Source: Hybos culiciformis
Taxonomy: Eukaryota > Arthropoda > Insecta > Diptera > Hybotidae
NCBI GenBank assembly: GCA_964007475.1
Contig: OZ023274.1
Location: forward strand, 95,613,750-95,677,749
Direction of reading: 5' to 3'
DNA: 64,000 nt
The position numbers and the translations under genes are program-made. Positions 10,415 through 23,900 of this stretch are shown here, piece after piece (the stretch's first letter is position 1; every line of letters starts with the position of its first letter). The notes beneath the pieces were generated by a model. It saw only the letters and a program-made list of their open reading frames with translations, did no database searches and was not told where the DNA came from.

Positions 10415-13237
10415 CAATTTTCAATAGAAACAAAAAAAAAATTAAAAGAAAAAATAATATTGAAATTTTTTTTTTTTTATTTATTTACATCTCTGACACA
10501 TATTGATTGATAAAAGGTGAATAAAATATTTATAAAAATTTTTTTTTTCTTGTTTTTCTAGAAAAATAAATATAATAGAATTAAGTTTAAAAAAAAAAAA
10601 TTCTTTCGGAAAATCTGTTAAAATTTTTCATTTTTTCATTTTTCATATTTTTCATTTTTTTTTTTTAATATTATTACTCTGAACGGAAAAAACTTTTAAA
10701 TATACAAAAAAAAGTACGTATAGATAAAAAAAAAATGAAAAAAAAAATTAATTAAAAAGTTAACATAAAAGAAAATTATTATTATTATTGAGAAAAAAGA
10801 AAAAAAAAAAAAAGAAAAATTCTTGGAAAAAAAAAATGTAATAATAATAATAATAAGATGAAAATGAATAAGAAGAAGACAAATTTTCCCATATTATGTT
10901 TAATATATATACAAGAGCTACATAAATAAATAAATGTATGTTCGTTTAATGTATGTATATAAATCGAGTATAGAGTATAGGGCACACAACTCACTATACA
11001 GAATGAATGGAAAATTGGGAAATCGTTTAACTTTATTTTGTACACATATTTATATAAAAAAAAAAACCAACAAAAAAAACACTGTGTACCGACATAAAAA
11101 AAAAACAAAAAAAAAAATACATAATATTTACATGTGTACAAGAGTATCTATTTATCATTTATTCAAGTTTCAAGTTGGATGGATTTTTTTTTTGCAATAT
11201 ACATTTTTGCAACAATATAATTAAGATTTTATAAAATTGTTAAAATTAATTTATTTAATTTTTTATTTTTTGACATTTGAATTTTTTTGGTATATTTTTT
11301 GAAGAGTACAACGTTTTTTCTTCAATGTACTATCGATAGAGTTTAATTTTTTTATAAATACTGATACTATACTATCGACGCAGTGAAATAAGACAGGATG
11401 AAGTAAAACCGCGATAGGTTTGTTGTTGCGGTCTTATTTCATTTTGATGCAGCCCTATTTGCGACTATGGTTGTAGTGTATTTTTTTTTTTTTTCAATTT
11501 TAACCTTTTTTATCTGCATCTGTAAATGCAGTTTTTGTTTTATTTCTTCAAAAACTTGAACGAGACTTTTATTATTTGTATATAAAAATATAAAAGTGTG
11601 TAATCTTCTGTATAGGGGCTGATATTGAAAAAAAAAAATAACTTTTTGGATCATACCTATCAGGAGAAATGAAAATTAAAAGGGAAATGAACATGAATTT
11701 GTTTTTTTTTTCAAGATCTACAAATAAAGTTCAAATAAATACGATTTCTTTTATTATCAAATTCAACATCAGTTTCATATAATTTCAAACTTTTTGTTTT
11801 TTTTTTTGTTATTTTTTGTTTCATGATAGAATAAAGTTTCCGAATGATTTCAAGAGAAATTATAAGACAATACTTTAAGATCTGACATTTATCGCGCAAT
11901 CATCGTTATTATAATATATCAAAGAACCAATAATTTATTTTATTCAAACGCTTTAAATCATTGAAGATAGAAATAATTTTTTTTAGATTTCAAAATATTG
12001 TAATTTACATATTAAAAATATAAAATCGGAAAAAATCGTAGAAGCTTATTTTATCATCGTGCAGAATAATACATTTTTAATGTATTACATATTAAAAATA
12101 TTCATTTAAATATAATATTCATAGTATGTATAGAAAAAAATTATCTTAATCGTATACTCAAGGGCCCTACAAATTAAAAAAAAAACAATATCTTCAATTT
12201 CTTTCATAAATTAAATTGATTGTACAAAAAAAAATTTGTCATAAGGATAAGCTTTTAAGTTTATTCTTAAATGAAAAAAACAAAAGAATTTCTTATTTTT
12301 AATGTTTAAATTTTATTCTACAATATATTTTATATACTTTGTTGTATAGAATAGGGAGAGAAAAGTGAAAAAACAAAAATTAATATGAAAATTTGTTCAT
12401 ATGGAAAAAATATTTTTTAATTTTTTTTACTCGGATGAAAAAAGGGTATTTTATCTAAAGAGAACCAAAAAAAATATAAAAAATAAATGAGAATGAGGAT
12501 AATTAGGGAAAAGTAAGAAATATCTATTCAGTTTTGGATATTAATATTATAATTTATAATATATATATATATATTTTTTTATATATACTTATAGTCAATT
12601 TTTTCGATGAATTTTCATGTTTTTGTTTCTGATTCTAATAGTACCATATAATTCAAATATTTTTTTTCATATTTTTTTTTTAAACAACAAAAATTATATG
12701 CCATGAAGAATAGAAAATGAGGAAAATAAGGAAAAAAAAAGAATTTATTACTGGACAGAAAGACCAGTGTAGAAAGAAAAACAAGCAATAAAATTTGTTT
12801 TGGATTATTTTTTTTAGATTTTCTTTCTTTTTTTTTTTTTGTAGAGAAAATTTTTCAAATTCTTAAGAAATAAAAATAAATCTTGCAAAAAAGAAGCTTG
12901 TACTTTTATATTGCGATAAAAAAAATTGCAAAATAATAGTTTTGTTGTTCGTTTTCTGTGTTCCAGTTCGAGGCCTAAATTAGCTAAAAAATTAGATTTA
13001 ATAACGAGGAAATAATACGCTAGTATTTTAATTATCAAATAATTATACAAATAAAGGTTTAAAATAAATTCAACCTCGATTTCTAATTTTTCAATAAATT
13101 TCAATGCTGAGCACCTTAAAATGGTTTAAAATTCTTCAAATGCTAGAAAGAAATACTCTCATATTTTATTTAAAATAAAAATTCCAGACTTGTCAGTGAA
13201 GTTCAACAGTGCTACTTAAAAAATACGACCCCATCGC
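8170..13237. other. AT-rich intergenic DNA, homopolymer-dense
   Basis: No gene is supportable here. About 8.76-9.13 kb contains short inverted phrases (AACTTTTGAAC / GTTCAAAAGTT), possibly an old repeat. From about 9.3 to 11.2 kb the DNA is dominated by runs of 10-27 A or T and by (ATT)n, and all ORFs there are low-complexity Phe/Lys/Asn artefacts. A GC-rich pocket at 9907-9966 is listed separately. Confidence 0.7.
9907..9966. other. CpG-dense pocket in AT-rich DNA
   Basis: About 60 bp containing roughly eight CpG dinucleotides (TATCGCCCAGCGTAACGG, then CGGTGGGCGCCCGCGG), flanked on both sides by homopolymer A/T. The contrast is extreme for this window. It could be a 5' untranslated exon or core promoter of a gene whose coding exons lie elsewhere, or a transposon remnant. 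No splice or coding evidence decides between these. Confidence 0.35.
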
Positions 13238-13245
13238 TAACCAAC

Positions 13246-14087
13246 TAGAGTGTCCAAATTACCCGATTTTCAATTACCCGGGTAGTCGAGTATCAATTCA
13301 CCAACTACCCGGGTAACCCGGGTAGTATTTTTTTTGGAGTGAAACACCCAAAAAAATATATTTTTTTAAATTTATTAATTTTTATTGTTTTTTAAGAAAT
13401 AATATTTCAACACACCTTATGCATTTAACGTTTCAGTACGCCAAAACTAACTAAATTTAAGTATTTTGCAATATAAGTACCAGTATACTGTTACTGCAAA
13501 AATTCTGTAATATTTTCTACAATGTACTGGTACTGGAAAAAAATTTCAGTTCCAATATACTATATATACTGCTACTGAAATTTTTGGCAGTACCAAGACA
13601 TTGTAGAAAAATATTGCAGTATTTTTGCAGTACCAGTATACTGGTACTTAAATTTTCTGCAGTAGCAGTATATTGTGAGAAAATATTGCAGTATTTTTTC
13701 AGTACCAGTATACTGGTAGTTAAATTTTCTGCAGTACCAGTATATTGTGAGAAAAAAATACTGCAGTATTTTTCCAGTACCAGTATACTGGTACTAATAT
13801 TGTATTCAGTACAAAAATACTTAAATTTATTCAGCTCTGAGTCAGTACCCAATAAAAATTTAGAAATAAAAACCCGCTCAGAAGAGACCAATAACGTTTT
13901 TTGTAATCTCTTCAATCTATTGGTTCCAATCACTTTATAAACCTCTAAAAGCTTTAACTATATTTGAATTTTATTTTATTTTTAAGTACTCGATACTCGA
14001 ACCGATTACCCGGGTATTTGAGTACTCGATAAAATAACCTAAAACATCGGGTACTCGGATACCCGGGTATCCGAACTGGACACTCTA
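13246..14087. mobile_element. Non-autonomous hAT-type element (842 bp) with 8-bp target duplication
   Basis: Ends are inverted: TAGAGTGTCCA at the left and TGGACACTCTA at the right. They are flanked by a perfect 8-bp direct repeat TAACCAAC (13238-13245 and 14088-14095), as expected of hAT transposition. Subterminal regions carry repeated ACCCGGGTA / TACCCGGGT palindromes (13260-13325 and 14000-14070). The interior 13480-13800 contains several diverged copies of a palindromic unit around CAGTACCAGTATACTGGTAC. No transposase is encoded; ORFs on both strands in the interior are mirror images produced by the palindromic repeats. Confidence 0.9.
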
Positions 14088-14095
14088 TAACCAAC

Positions 14096-17000
14096 AACAA
14101 AGAACCTTTATTATTTAATTCATTGCCCAGTGATATTGAAACAGTATCGAGGTTATGGGAAACGATGTTTAGAGATCATAAGAAACAAAAATTTAGTACC
14201 TTCAGTACTGATAATAATAATTTGAAATTAATTTAAGAATAATGTTTTAAAAATCAAAATTAATAAAATAAAAAATGAAATAAAAAATACTCTTATAACT
14301 TGATACTAATTTTATGTAGTTAAGCCGCAATGCTCAGTTAGGCTTGATTCATTATAAATTCTTTCTCAATATTCAATCTTACAAACTACGGTACTTAATT
14401 TGATTAATCCCTCTCTATCATAAAATTATTAAAAAAAAAAAATTCGACAAGATAATGCCCACTAAAATCAGATTTTCTTCGTCATAAATTTTATTTTCTT
14501 TTTTTTTTTTACTTTGCGCTAACTATGTTCAACACATTACGTAAATATTTACTTAAATTCAAATTCCAAACAAAAGATGATTTTCGATTTGATTTATTTG
14601 CTTAATATAATATTAAATTTATAAAAAGATATTGATTTTTACTTATTGTAGAGTCAATCTAGCAATTAGGCCTTTCAAACAGAAAGATAAATATAAAAAA
14701 AAAAGAAATAAAAAAAAATATTCATTTGGAACAAAAAAACGAAAAGAGAAATGATTTATTATAGCAAGTTCAAACAATTTTCAAGTCTATAATTTGATAA
14801 AAAAAAAAATACATACAATATAATCTATATAGTATGTATACAATTTTTTTTTTATTATAGAAAAGTCCTTAATATTTTGTTTATTATTTTCATAAATATA
14901 GAAAATCCTTGTTTATTATCATGTTTAGCTTTTGATTTAAGAACAACTCACTGAAGCTACTACCATCTAATATCTATGTGTGTATATAATTCATAATTTT
15001 GATTATTAGTTGAGGAGAACTATATATTATAATTTTGTATTATTTGAAAACGTGAAAGTCAATTTAATGCTTATATAGGTATATATATCAAAAACAAAAT
15101 TTAATTTAACCTGTAGGTGGTTTATTCTTTTTATTTTTGAGCAAAAATATACTTAATGATTTTTTAATTTTGAAACCCACAATAATTTTTTGAAGTTTCT
15201 GACTTTTGATGCCTGACTGAAATAATTATAAAATAATAGAAATTTTTCAAAAAGAAATTTTAACAGGGCTAATATTCTGAAAAATACAGTATGATTAATA
15301 TCTATTCCAGGCCTGGGCAACCCAAAACATAAGCGAGCCAATTTTAAAAAATCGCAAATTTTTTTAATAATTAAAAATGTCAAAACAGTCGATTCTAGTT
15401 CAGGGTGGAAAAAATTCTTGATTTGTAGTTTAGGGTGGAAAAAAAATTATTGATTTGTAGTTTACAGTGGATTTGTAGTTTAGGGGCAAGAAAATTATTT
15501 ATTTGTAAATAGTTTAGAATGGAAAAAGTTAAGGCCGGGTGAAAAAAAAAATTTGTTAGAATTGTTCTTCGAGCCGCATGCAGTGTAAAAAAAAATTATT
15601 TCCGGAGCCGCTTAAATTTAAGTTATGAGCCGCATGCGGCTCAAGAGCCGCACTTTATGCGATAATTATATACAAAAAATTTTAATTAAGTAAATAAAAA
15701 CTAAACGACAAGCATTATTCAATCACCAGGGTCGCGGCTGTTGTATTTACTTAACTATCCGTTTATATCTAATGCCGAACCCCTTAGTTCCAAATGTGGT
15801 TCAAAAATCATATTATTAAATTGAATACTGACGGTATACCCTGTAATATATAATTTATTTATTCTTTTTTAATTACAAAATGCAATGCTTTGTAAATTTA
15901 TTTCTTTCCACTATAATATATAATGTTCGTAATGGGTGTAAAACAGTATTATAGGTATATATTACCTATGTAAGAATATGAATTATGAATCATACAAAAT
16001 TTTTTATTTATTATTATTACTCTATTTTTTTTTTTCATCTATACCTACCAAGTGAATAAATAATAATAATATTTCAAACTTTTAGAGAAAGAAAGAACAC
16101 ACAAAAAACTATTAAATATAAATTAAAAAAAAAAAATACCTTTTATATTTTCAACAAAAAAAATTAAACATATAAATATCGCACACATAAAAATATTACA
16201 TATAGAAAACTTATATGTAGGTACCAATAAAAAATAAATAAATAAATAAAAAAAATTTTATGTTTGTTTTGTAACCAAATTTTTCATATTTTTATTTTAT
16301 TTTTTTTTTTCTTTCCCCAACTATAATTTTTTTGTGTGTTTTTTTTTTAAATAAACAAACAATATTATTAATTTTAAACTTTTTCAAGATAAGATACAAA
16401 AAAAAAAACATAAGATTTTGAAAATTTTTCTTGATGATTTTATTCTGAATTAGTATTTTGTTTTAGTTTTTTTTTTTTTTAATTTAAAAGAAAAGCTCAA
16501 CGTGTACTACAAAAGAAAAAAGAAAAAAGTACATAATTTTGAAAAATTTTGTAAAAGAAAACTTTTGGGATATTTATTTTTTTTTGTGGGAAGTGTAAAA
16601 TTATTATTTTTTTTAATTTTTCAAAAAGCTTTTAAATTCTTAATTTAATTTTTTTTTTATTTTTATATTGTGATTTTTCATAACTAGATTTCCAGAATAT
16701 TATAGAATATATACTTTATGTATATACAATATATAAGTATGTATTTATATTGTAGATATACTATACCTTTTATTGTTCTGCTAATAACCTAATATAATTC
16801 TTTGGAAAAATGCAAAAATTTCCATTATGTATGTATATTATTAGAATATATATGTATATCTAGAAGAAAAAATTCCTAAATGTTAAAAAAAAACTGAAGA
16901 ATAATAATAATAATAATAATAATAAAGGAAAATCCTGAGATATACAAAAAAAAAAAATGAAAACCCTGTAAGATTATCATATTCTGCGACTCTGGTTGGT

Positions 17001-17576
17001 ATTCTTGTTATAGATACAATTTTATTTTGATTTATTAGAGGATTTTCCTATTTTTTTTTTTGCTCCAGATCAAAAAAAATTACAAGGAAAAAAAATTTTT
17101 TGAAAACAGAATTTCGTGCTTTTATGAGAAATTTTAAGAATTTTTTTTTTTTATATATTTGGGAAGAGACCTTTAAAATATTACATCAAATTAAGTATTA
17201 TATATATATATATACTATGAATTTCAAGCATAATATTATAACTTTAAGTTATTAAGTATTATACGAATGTACTAACTGTGGTACCAGTATTGACGTTTGA
17301 AGTTTAAAATTATTGAAGTAATATTCTTTGAGACAACTATATAGTAATATTCTTAAATGACATGTACCTTAAATTTCGAACGATTAGTATAATATTATCA
17401 GGAAATTTACATTATCAGTTTATGTTAGTGTATAAAGAATTATACATATGTGTAAGGTAAGAGTGTCAGAGTCTAATCGTTTAACAGTTTAAATCTTTTA
17501 CGATAATTTCTCTATTGGTATTTTGTAGATTGCGAAATTTAAAATTAATGTAATTGTGAAATGAGAGTCCTGTAGA
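14096..17576. other. AT-rich intergenic DNA without a recognisable gene
   Basis: Homopolymers and short microsatellites, for example (ATA)n near 16.9 kb and (TA)n near 17.2 kb. The only structured sequence seen is the hAT-like remnant at about 15308-15660, listed separately. No splice-supported coding exon was recognised. Confidence 0.7.
15308..15660. mobile_element. Probable hAT MITE remnant
   Basis: Begins with CAGGCCTGGGCAACCC, a typical hAT-like end. Further on it contains repeated GAGCCGCATGC and a palindrome (GAGCCGCATGCGGCTC), which often form the inner part of such elements. The matching right terminus and target duplication were not found, so this is likely a truncated copy. Confidence 0.45.
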
Positions 17577-17584
17577 CTCTACAG

Positions 17585-17926
17585 CAGCGGTCGGCAAACT
17601 TTTTTGGTCGTGGATAAAATTCGCCTAAGATGAGATTTTTTTAAACTTATAGTGGGTCAGTGGAAATTTTATATGAAAGCAATTTAAAAAAAAATAGTTA
17701 AATCAAAAGTTAATTTATTTATTATCTAAGGCTTACAAAAACAATTGCTGGGAAAACTTTCTATTTTATATATAATTGTTGTAAACAAAAAATTTTTATA
17801 TGTAATTGTTGTAAGCAAAAACTATATTCATTGATTTGGGAACTACTTCAAAATTTCGAAGCGGGTAACATGAAATGTTGCTTTGGGTAACCCCGTGACA
17901 CACGGGTCATAGTTTGCCGACCGCTG
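17585..17926. mobile_element. hAT-type MITE (342 bp) with perfect 8-bp target duplication
   Basis: Terminal inverted repeats CAGCGGTCGGCAAACT / AGTTTGCCGACCGCTG (16 bp, exact). The element is flanked by a direct repeat CTCTACAG at 17577-17584 and 17927-17934. There is no coding capacity. The interior is AT-rich with a GTTGTAA(A/G)CAAAAA motif occurring twice (about 17.78 and 17.81 kb). Confidence 0.92.
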
Positions 17927-17934
17927 CTCTACAG

Positions 17935-20900
17935 TGTAGAGAGTATTTTCAAAAAAACCTATATTTAACTAAATATCATAACGTCATCAAAAATGACAGA
18001 GTATAATAATCTCTTTAATATAAAAAAAAAATTCTGAAATTTATTAAAATCTACCTGTTTTATTATTTTTTATGGCAAAAATTTGGTCAAGTTGGTTTTT
18101 TATTTTATTTTGTTTTATATTTTACTATATTATATATACTAAAAATTATAGGTACTTATGATTTTATTGATACTATATAATTTTTTATTATGCAAAAATA
18201 AATTTTATTTATTTATTTTTTGGAGCATAAAATTAATGTATAATATACGCAACATATGAACGATACTTTTTTGTCTTATAGAATATTTTATTTGATATAT
18301 TTTCTTTATTATTATTATTAAATTTTGTTGTGTACCTAATTTAGGAGCGAAAAAAAATTGAACATAAATAAAAAAATATAGAACAGTACCTCATAAGTGA
18401 AGTATGGTGCCCGTTTTTAAATTTATTGATTTTTTTTTACAGTCCCTTCAATAGCATTATAGCATTATAGCAACACAATTTATTAGTCCAGCAACATTTA
18501 AGAATTCTTTAATCTTTCATAAAACTAAAAATTTTCAAAATAAATTTGCATATGAAAATTATTTGGACTCTTCAGTGGTTAAGACCCTCGGACTCCGAAA
18601 CCTAAAATCATAGAATCTGAATTTTGAGTCGAGATGATCGTATGAACGAGATTAAGCTTCTTTTGGCTTTTAAGGAGTGACAATCGATTGGCTGGTTCAA
18701 AAAGTTATAAATATTTTACTGGCGAGACGGACATTTAGTGAAAACACATAGTTCGTTTTCTTTCTATTTTTTGATGGAAAACGAGCTAAAAATCTATATA
18801 AAAATAAAATTTTTGTTTTTATTTATTTCAATATTCCTCTACATAATATCCCTTTTGCATATATGTATGTTACACATGTTTATGTACATAAATGTCATGT
18901 GTATCTTTTTTTTTTTTGTGTTTTATTATTATTTTCATACTACACTACACATATTTTGAATAAAGGATTATGAGAAAAAAGAAAAAAAAAACAAAAATCA
19001 AATTGACTCCATAATTTCTGGTTGTGTTTCTTTTCAAAAAATATATTATATTGCTTGTTTTTTTTTTATTATTTTTATTGTTTTATTGGTTTTATTCATA
19101 AAGTTTATAATTTTGTGTATAAATAAAATACAACATTAAATTAAAAAATATACATATATAGTATATCAAGAAAGATATATATGTTACTGTTAGGTTCAAA
19201 TTTACATATAAAGAATAAATATATACTTATTTCAATATTGTTTAATAATATTGATAAAAATGTCATACGGTGTGTGTCTACAGCATGACATATTTATAAA
19301 ATATTATATAAATATATGAAAATATGAATAGGTTATACATATATGATCTCTTTTATCATTATATTTAATATGAAATCTTTCAAATATATAATATTTAATA
19401 TGTTCGACTAAAAATTAATTTTAATTCTTTTTTTTGGAAATATCTCAAAAAAAAGTAATTATTACGGATGAATTAAGAAAATTATACTAATTTAGCGTAA
19501 CATTAGAAAAATCTAAATAAAAAAAAAATAATAATAAAAATTGAGCATAATAAAATACTTAATATTATTGTATAGTATATCTACGTACTATATATTTATT
19601 TTTATTTTTACCCAAATATATAAAGTTGATAAATAAAGCAAAAAAAATACAAAAGAGATCGATATAAAAAGGTGAGAAAATCGTCACTACACATTTGAAT
19701 GCGAGGGAAATTTTTTTTACATATTTTTATGGGAAATGCTAAAAAATTAATGGGTATACATTAAAGATAAATTCGGAGCTCGAACTTCGGTTTGTGAAGA
19801 TAATCAATGTTATTAATAATTCATACGCACTTATAATTAAAACCATTAGATGTTTCTTATTTCTTATAATTATGATTGTTCAAAGAATGGATAATATTTA
19901 TTTATTTATTTATTTATTTATTTATTCCATAATAATACATTTAATGTAAAACTTATGGCTAAATACACGTCAGGGTGACCAGGAATGAATAATATTTTCC
20001 CCGCGAAAACAACGCTCGTACAAAATTGTAAAAAATTCTAAAAATTTAATTTATTTCTCTTACAGGTCTAATAATAATTTTCATTTTTTTTAAATACCTG
20101 TATACATAATAATTTTATATGTGACATCAGCACAGTGTATTTTCTATCTCTGTGTAATAAAACATATAAGAAAAAAAAAATAAAAAACATAAATATAATT
20201 ACAATTTTTTTTTCTACAAGTTTTTTTTTGTTTTTCTTTAAATATATAAAAACAAACATAATTAAACGAAAAATAAATATTAACTATATATTATATAAAC
20301 TATATGTATATTTATAATTTAGTTTTAAAAAAAAGAAAAAATTCAAACATATAACCCAAAATATTTTAATTTCTGTGATAAATAAAAAAAATAAAATAAA
20401 AAAATTTAATAAAAATATAAATTAAAAAATAATAAATCCGATTATATACTCAAACTAGCAATAAATAAATTAAAAAGATAAAAAGAAAGAAAATAAAAAA
20501 TCTTTTTAGTGATAGCGCATATTAAAAAAAAAAAATTTGAGTTAAAGAAAATAATAATAATAATAATAATTATATAATATTAATAATCTTTTAAATATAT
20601 ATATATAATATAATAAAAAGTTTGAAACTTCTGAAATTATTTCAAGAAGAAAACTTGTGTGCAGACTTTAAATTTATTTTATATATTTATTTTATTTGGA
20701 TATAACAACATAACAACACAAATAATGAGGATATATTAATTTTCCTTTTTGGGTAAGTTTTTCCCTTTTATTTTCTTATTTTTTCTTTTTTTAGTAATAA
20801 TTTTCCACAAGGTCTGTCTCTTTTTTTTGGTTAAATTTTTGTTAAAATAAAACTTATTTTCTCATTAAACACTGTGTACCAGTGGTGCCCACTATTTTGA

Positions 20901-23900
20901 AACCTAGCTACTATCGACCCAAACTCAAGTGAAAAATAAATGTATCGAACCTAATTACATTATTAAGTAATCGGTTTGATAACGCCTGGAGACTCATTTA
21001 AAAGCAGGGATTAATTTAAAAGTGCGATCTCATTTAAAAGCGGAATTTTATATATTTCATTGGTGATGGATTTATTAATAACGCTTAAAACAAATGGGCG
21101 GCAATAGCAACCTAATAAGCTTTATGTCATTCTTTTCCGTAAATATCAACATTATTTTTAAATGAAATTTACACAATATAAGATTCGCTGTACACAAATT
21201 AAACGAAATTAAATGATATAAATCTACACTATACATTATAAAATAGTTGACAATATATTACTTTGTAAAGCTTATTATAAAACTTAAAAAAAATATTCTA
21301 TATTATTATTTTTAATGAAAATAATAAGAATTTTTTATTTTTCTTACAAAATACACAAATAAGAACAAAAAAAAAATTCAATAGTAATGCTTCACAGAGT
21401 TTTACCACTTAGATTTATTGCTTTTTATTATATACGTATATATGAAAAATTTTAATATTTATGTGTGGTATATAATTTTAATGATCACAAAAAAAAAAGT
21501 AGAAAATTTCCTATTATACAAATATAGTGTACGTATTCCGGAGCAAAAAAAAAAAAAATTACCATTTTTAGCAAAATATAATTCTTCTTAGAAAACAAAC
21601 TTTTCTTTAAGGCTAATAAAAATGTATATAAATGAATTATATATTAAACAAAATAACATTGAATGTGTGAAACGGCACCAATATAATTGTTCTAAGGCAG
21701 AATAATAAATTTTCTTTGAGGGGATAAGAATTATTATGATTTTTATTGAAAGAAGTTTTCAATGTTATTATTATTGTTAAGGATTTTTGATATTTATATG
21801 ATTTTTGATTTTGTTCCGGGTTTATGATTTATACTGTGTTACAGTCAAGTGAAATATATTTGAGTCGAGTTATGAATCAAACTTTTTTTTTATGTTGTAA
21901 TTTTAGTAAATATTATTTTAATAATATACATTATGTACGTCAAGTTTTGGTGTATTATATTAACCACCAAAAATTATAATTTTAATTAAATTAAACACCA
22001 GAAAATAGATGATAATTAAATAACTCAAACTTAATCATGTGAAAAATAAATTGTGATTTTCCTGATGATGACCTGGAATTGGTCGAAATATTGAGATTAT
22101 TAAATTAAAATTAAAAAGAAAATAATTGTATTTTCATTATTCACTTTTAACAACAAGACTCATCATTGACTCGTAAATCAATTTGGTACTTATAGCTCAG
22201 CAAAAGAACAAAAGGTTTGAACCCTTAAACATTTTAATAAAATATAGAGAACTGTAGAAGGCAATTATAGTACAAAGATTATTCTGGATTTTCGTGAAAT
22301 TAAATCATAATTTTCATAAAAAAAAAATTTAAGTTTTCAAGTTAATCTTCAAATATCAAGCAAAAAAAAAAATTAAAATCCATATAAAATATTGCAAAGC
22401 TTTGCGGATAACTTTATTAAGCCCGTTCTCGGTAAAAAAAATAAAAATAAAACACCTATTTTGTTATATAAATATTTTTTTTTTTCATATTAATAATAAA
22501 AATTTGCCACACAATATAAAGGTACCAGATGGTCAAAAATTTAATTTAAAAAGTTTTTTCTTTTTTCTTCTTCTTCTTCTTCTTTTCGTATGCCATTTAG
22601 GTTTATTTCATGTAACTAAAAATAGATTCTTTTTTGTTCTTTTCTTTATACCTAAAGTATAGTTTTTTTACACAATAAGAATGAAAAATCAAACAAAATC
22701 CTTATAGCTGCGATGGAATAATAAAGCTCTCTGAACAAAAAAAAAACTTTAAAAATATTTTAACATTTAACATTCTTGTGTGGTTTGCGTGATTATTGAT
22801 CCAAAAACATAGAATATTATATTTTTTTTTATATTAGCCTTTCTGAAATTTTTATTTAATTAAATGTGAATGGGTATTAATTTTATTTTCATATCACGCG
22901 AAATTTTTAGAATATTTTATATAAAAAAAAAAAGGAATTATAATTTTGTGGCATTCACAATTATATGTATTTATGTGTACATAATATAAAAACAAAACTT
23001 CTGAATAATATGTTATAAATATTATAATTTAACACACAGACGAAGTTATAACAATATAAAAAAAAAATTATAATAATAATAATCATCATCATAAATTATT
23101 ATTGTTGATGGTCACCATAATCATAAATTCATTAAAACGATAAATTGTATGTATACTTCAAATATAATTTAAGTCTCGCAGGACATTTGACAAACAAAAA
23201 ATGGATATATAGGTACCTGCAATTTTATATTTTAGAGAATTTTACATAAATTTAAAAGTGACTGAATTGGCGGTAAGCCATTAATTCACAGACTTTCTCA
23301 TCTCAACTGCGTAAGAAATACTGAACTAATGAGTTTAAAAAATGGTAATAATTATGATTATATTTTTATCTCGGTTTTTATTAATTTTTACATTTCTCTT
23401 TCCTGTATAACAGTTACACATTGTTGTATAATAGTCATAGTTAGTAATAGTTAATTGCTCATATCCAAAAGTTATATCCAAAATTTTTTGGGGTTCTGCT
23501 TAAATATTAAATATTAACTAATTTGATTTCGCAGTGTGTATACTGAAATTTTTTGAATATTTGATTGGAGTTGATTTTCACGTTATTCAAATCTAATGTC
23601 TAACTTTCTTTGTGAAATTAAATAAAAATCATTAACTTTGCCTGACAATTCACAATTTATAATGCTATTTTATGTAAACAATTTTTAGAATAATTGTTTA
23701 TTTAAAGAAGTCAAATAGGTTTTAGCTTTTTCCTATATTAAATGTTTCGATAAAAATATAGAATTAGTCATAATGTAATAACATAAATTTCTTAGTAGTA
23801 AAGTAGCATACGATACTAAATCTCTAAATATAAGTAATTATAATGTAAATGTATTATATCAGCTTGGAAAAAATAAATGAATGAATGAACAAAAAATTGT

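Noticed and set aside
10138..11224. Several ORFs of 60-118 aa rich in Phe, Lys and Tyr
   Set aside because: Products of homopolymer A/T tracts; no codon structure, splice sites or domains.
13517..13940. ORFs of 118 and 138 aa on opposite strands with repeated TSILVL phrases
   Set aside because: Arise from palindromic repeats inside the hAT element; the two strands give the same phrases.
18566..18700. tRNA-like phrase (AGTGGTTAAGACCCTCGGAC)
   Set aside because: Resembles a tRNA-derived SINE A box, but no convincing B box or stem structure follows; too decayed to annotate.
20879..21130. hAT-like end CAGTGGTGCCCACTA
   Set aside because: No matching inverted end or target duplication within reach.
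22050..22100. CCTGATGATGACCTGG phrase reminiscent of retroelement tails
   Set aside because: Single short match from memory, with no ORF or boundaries.
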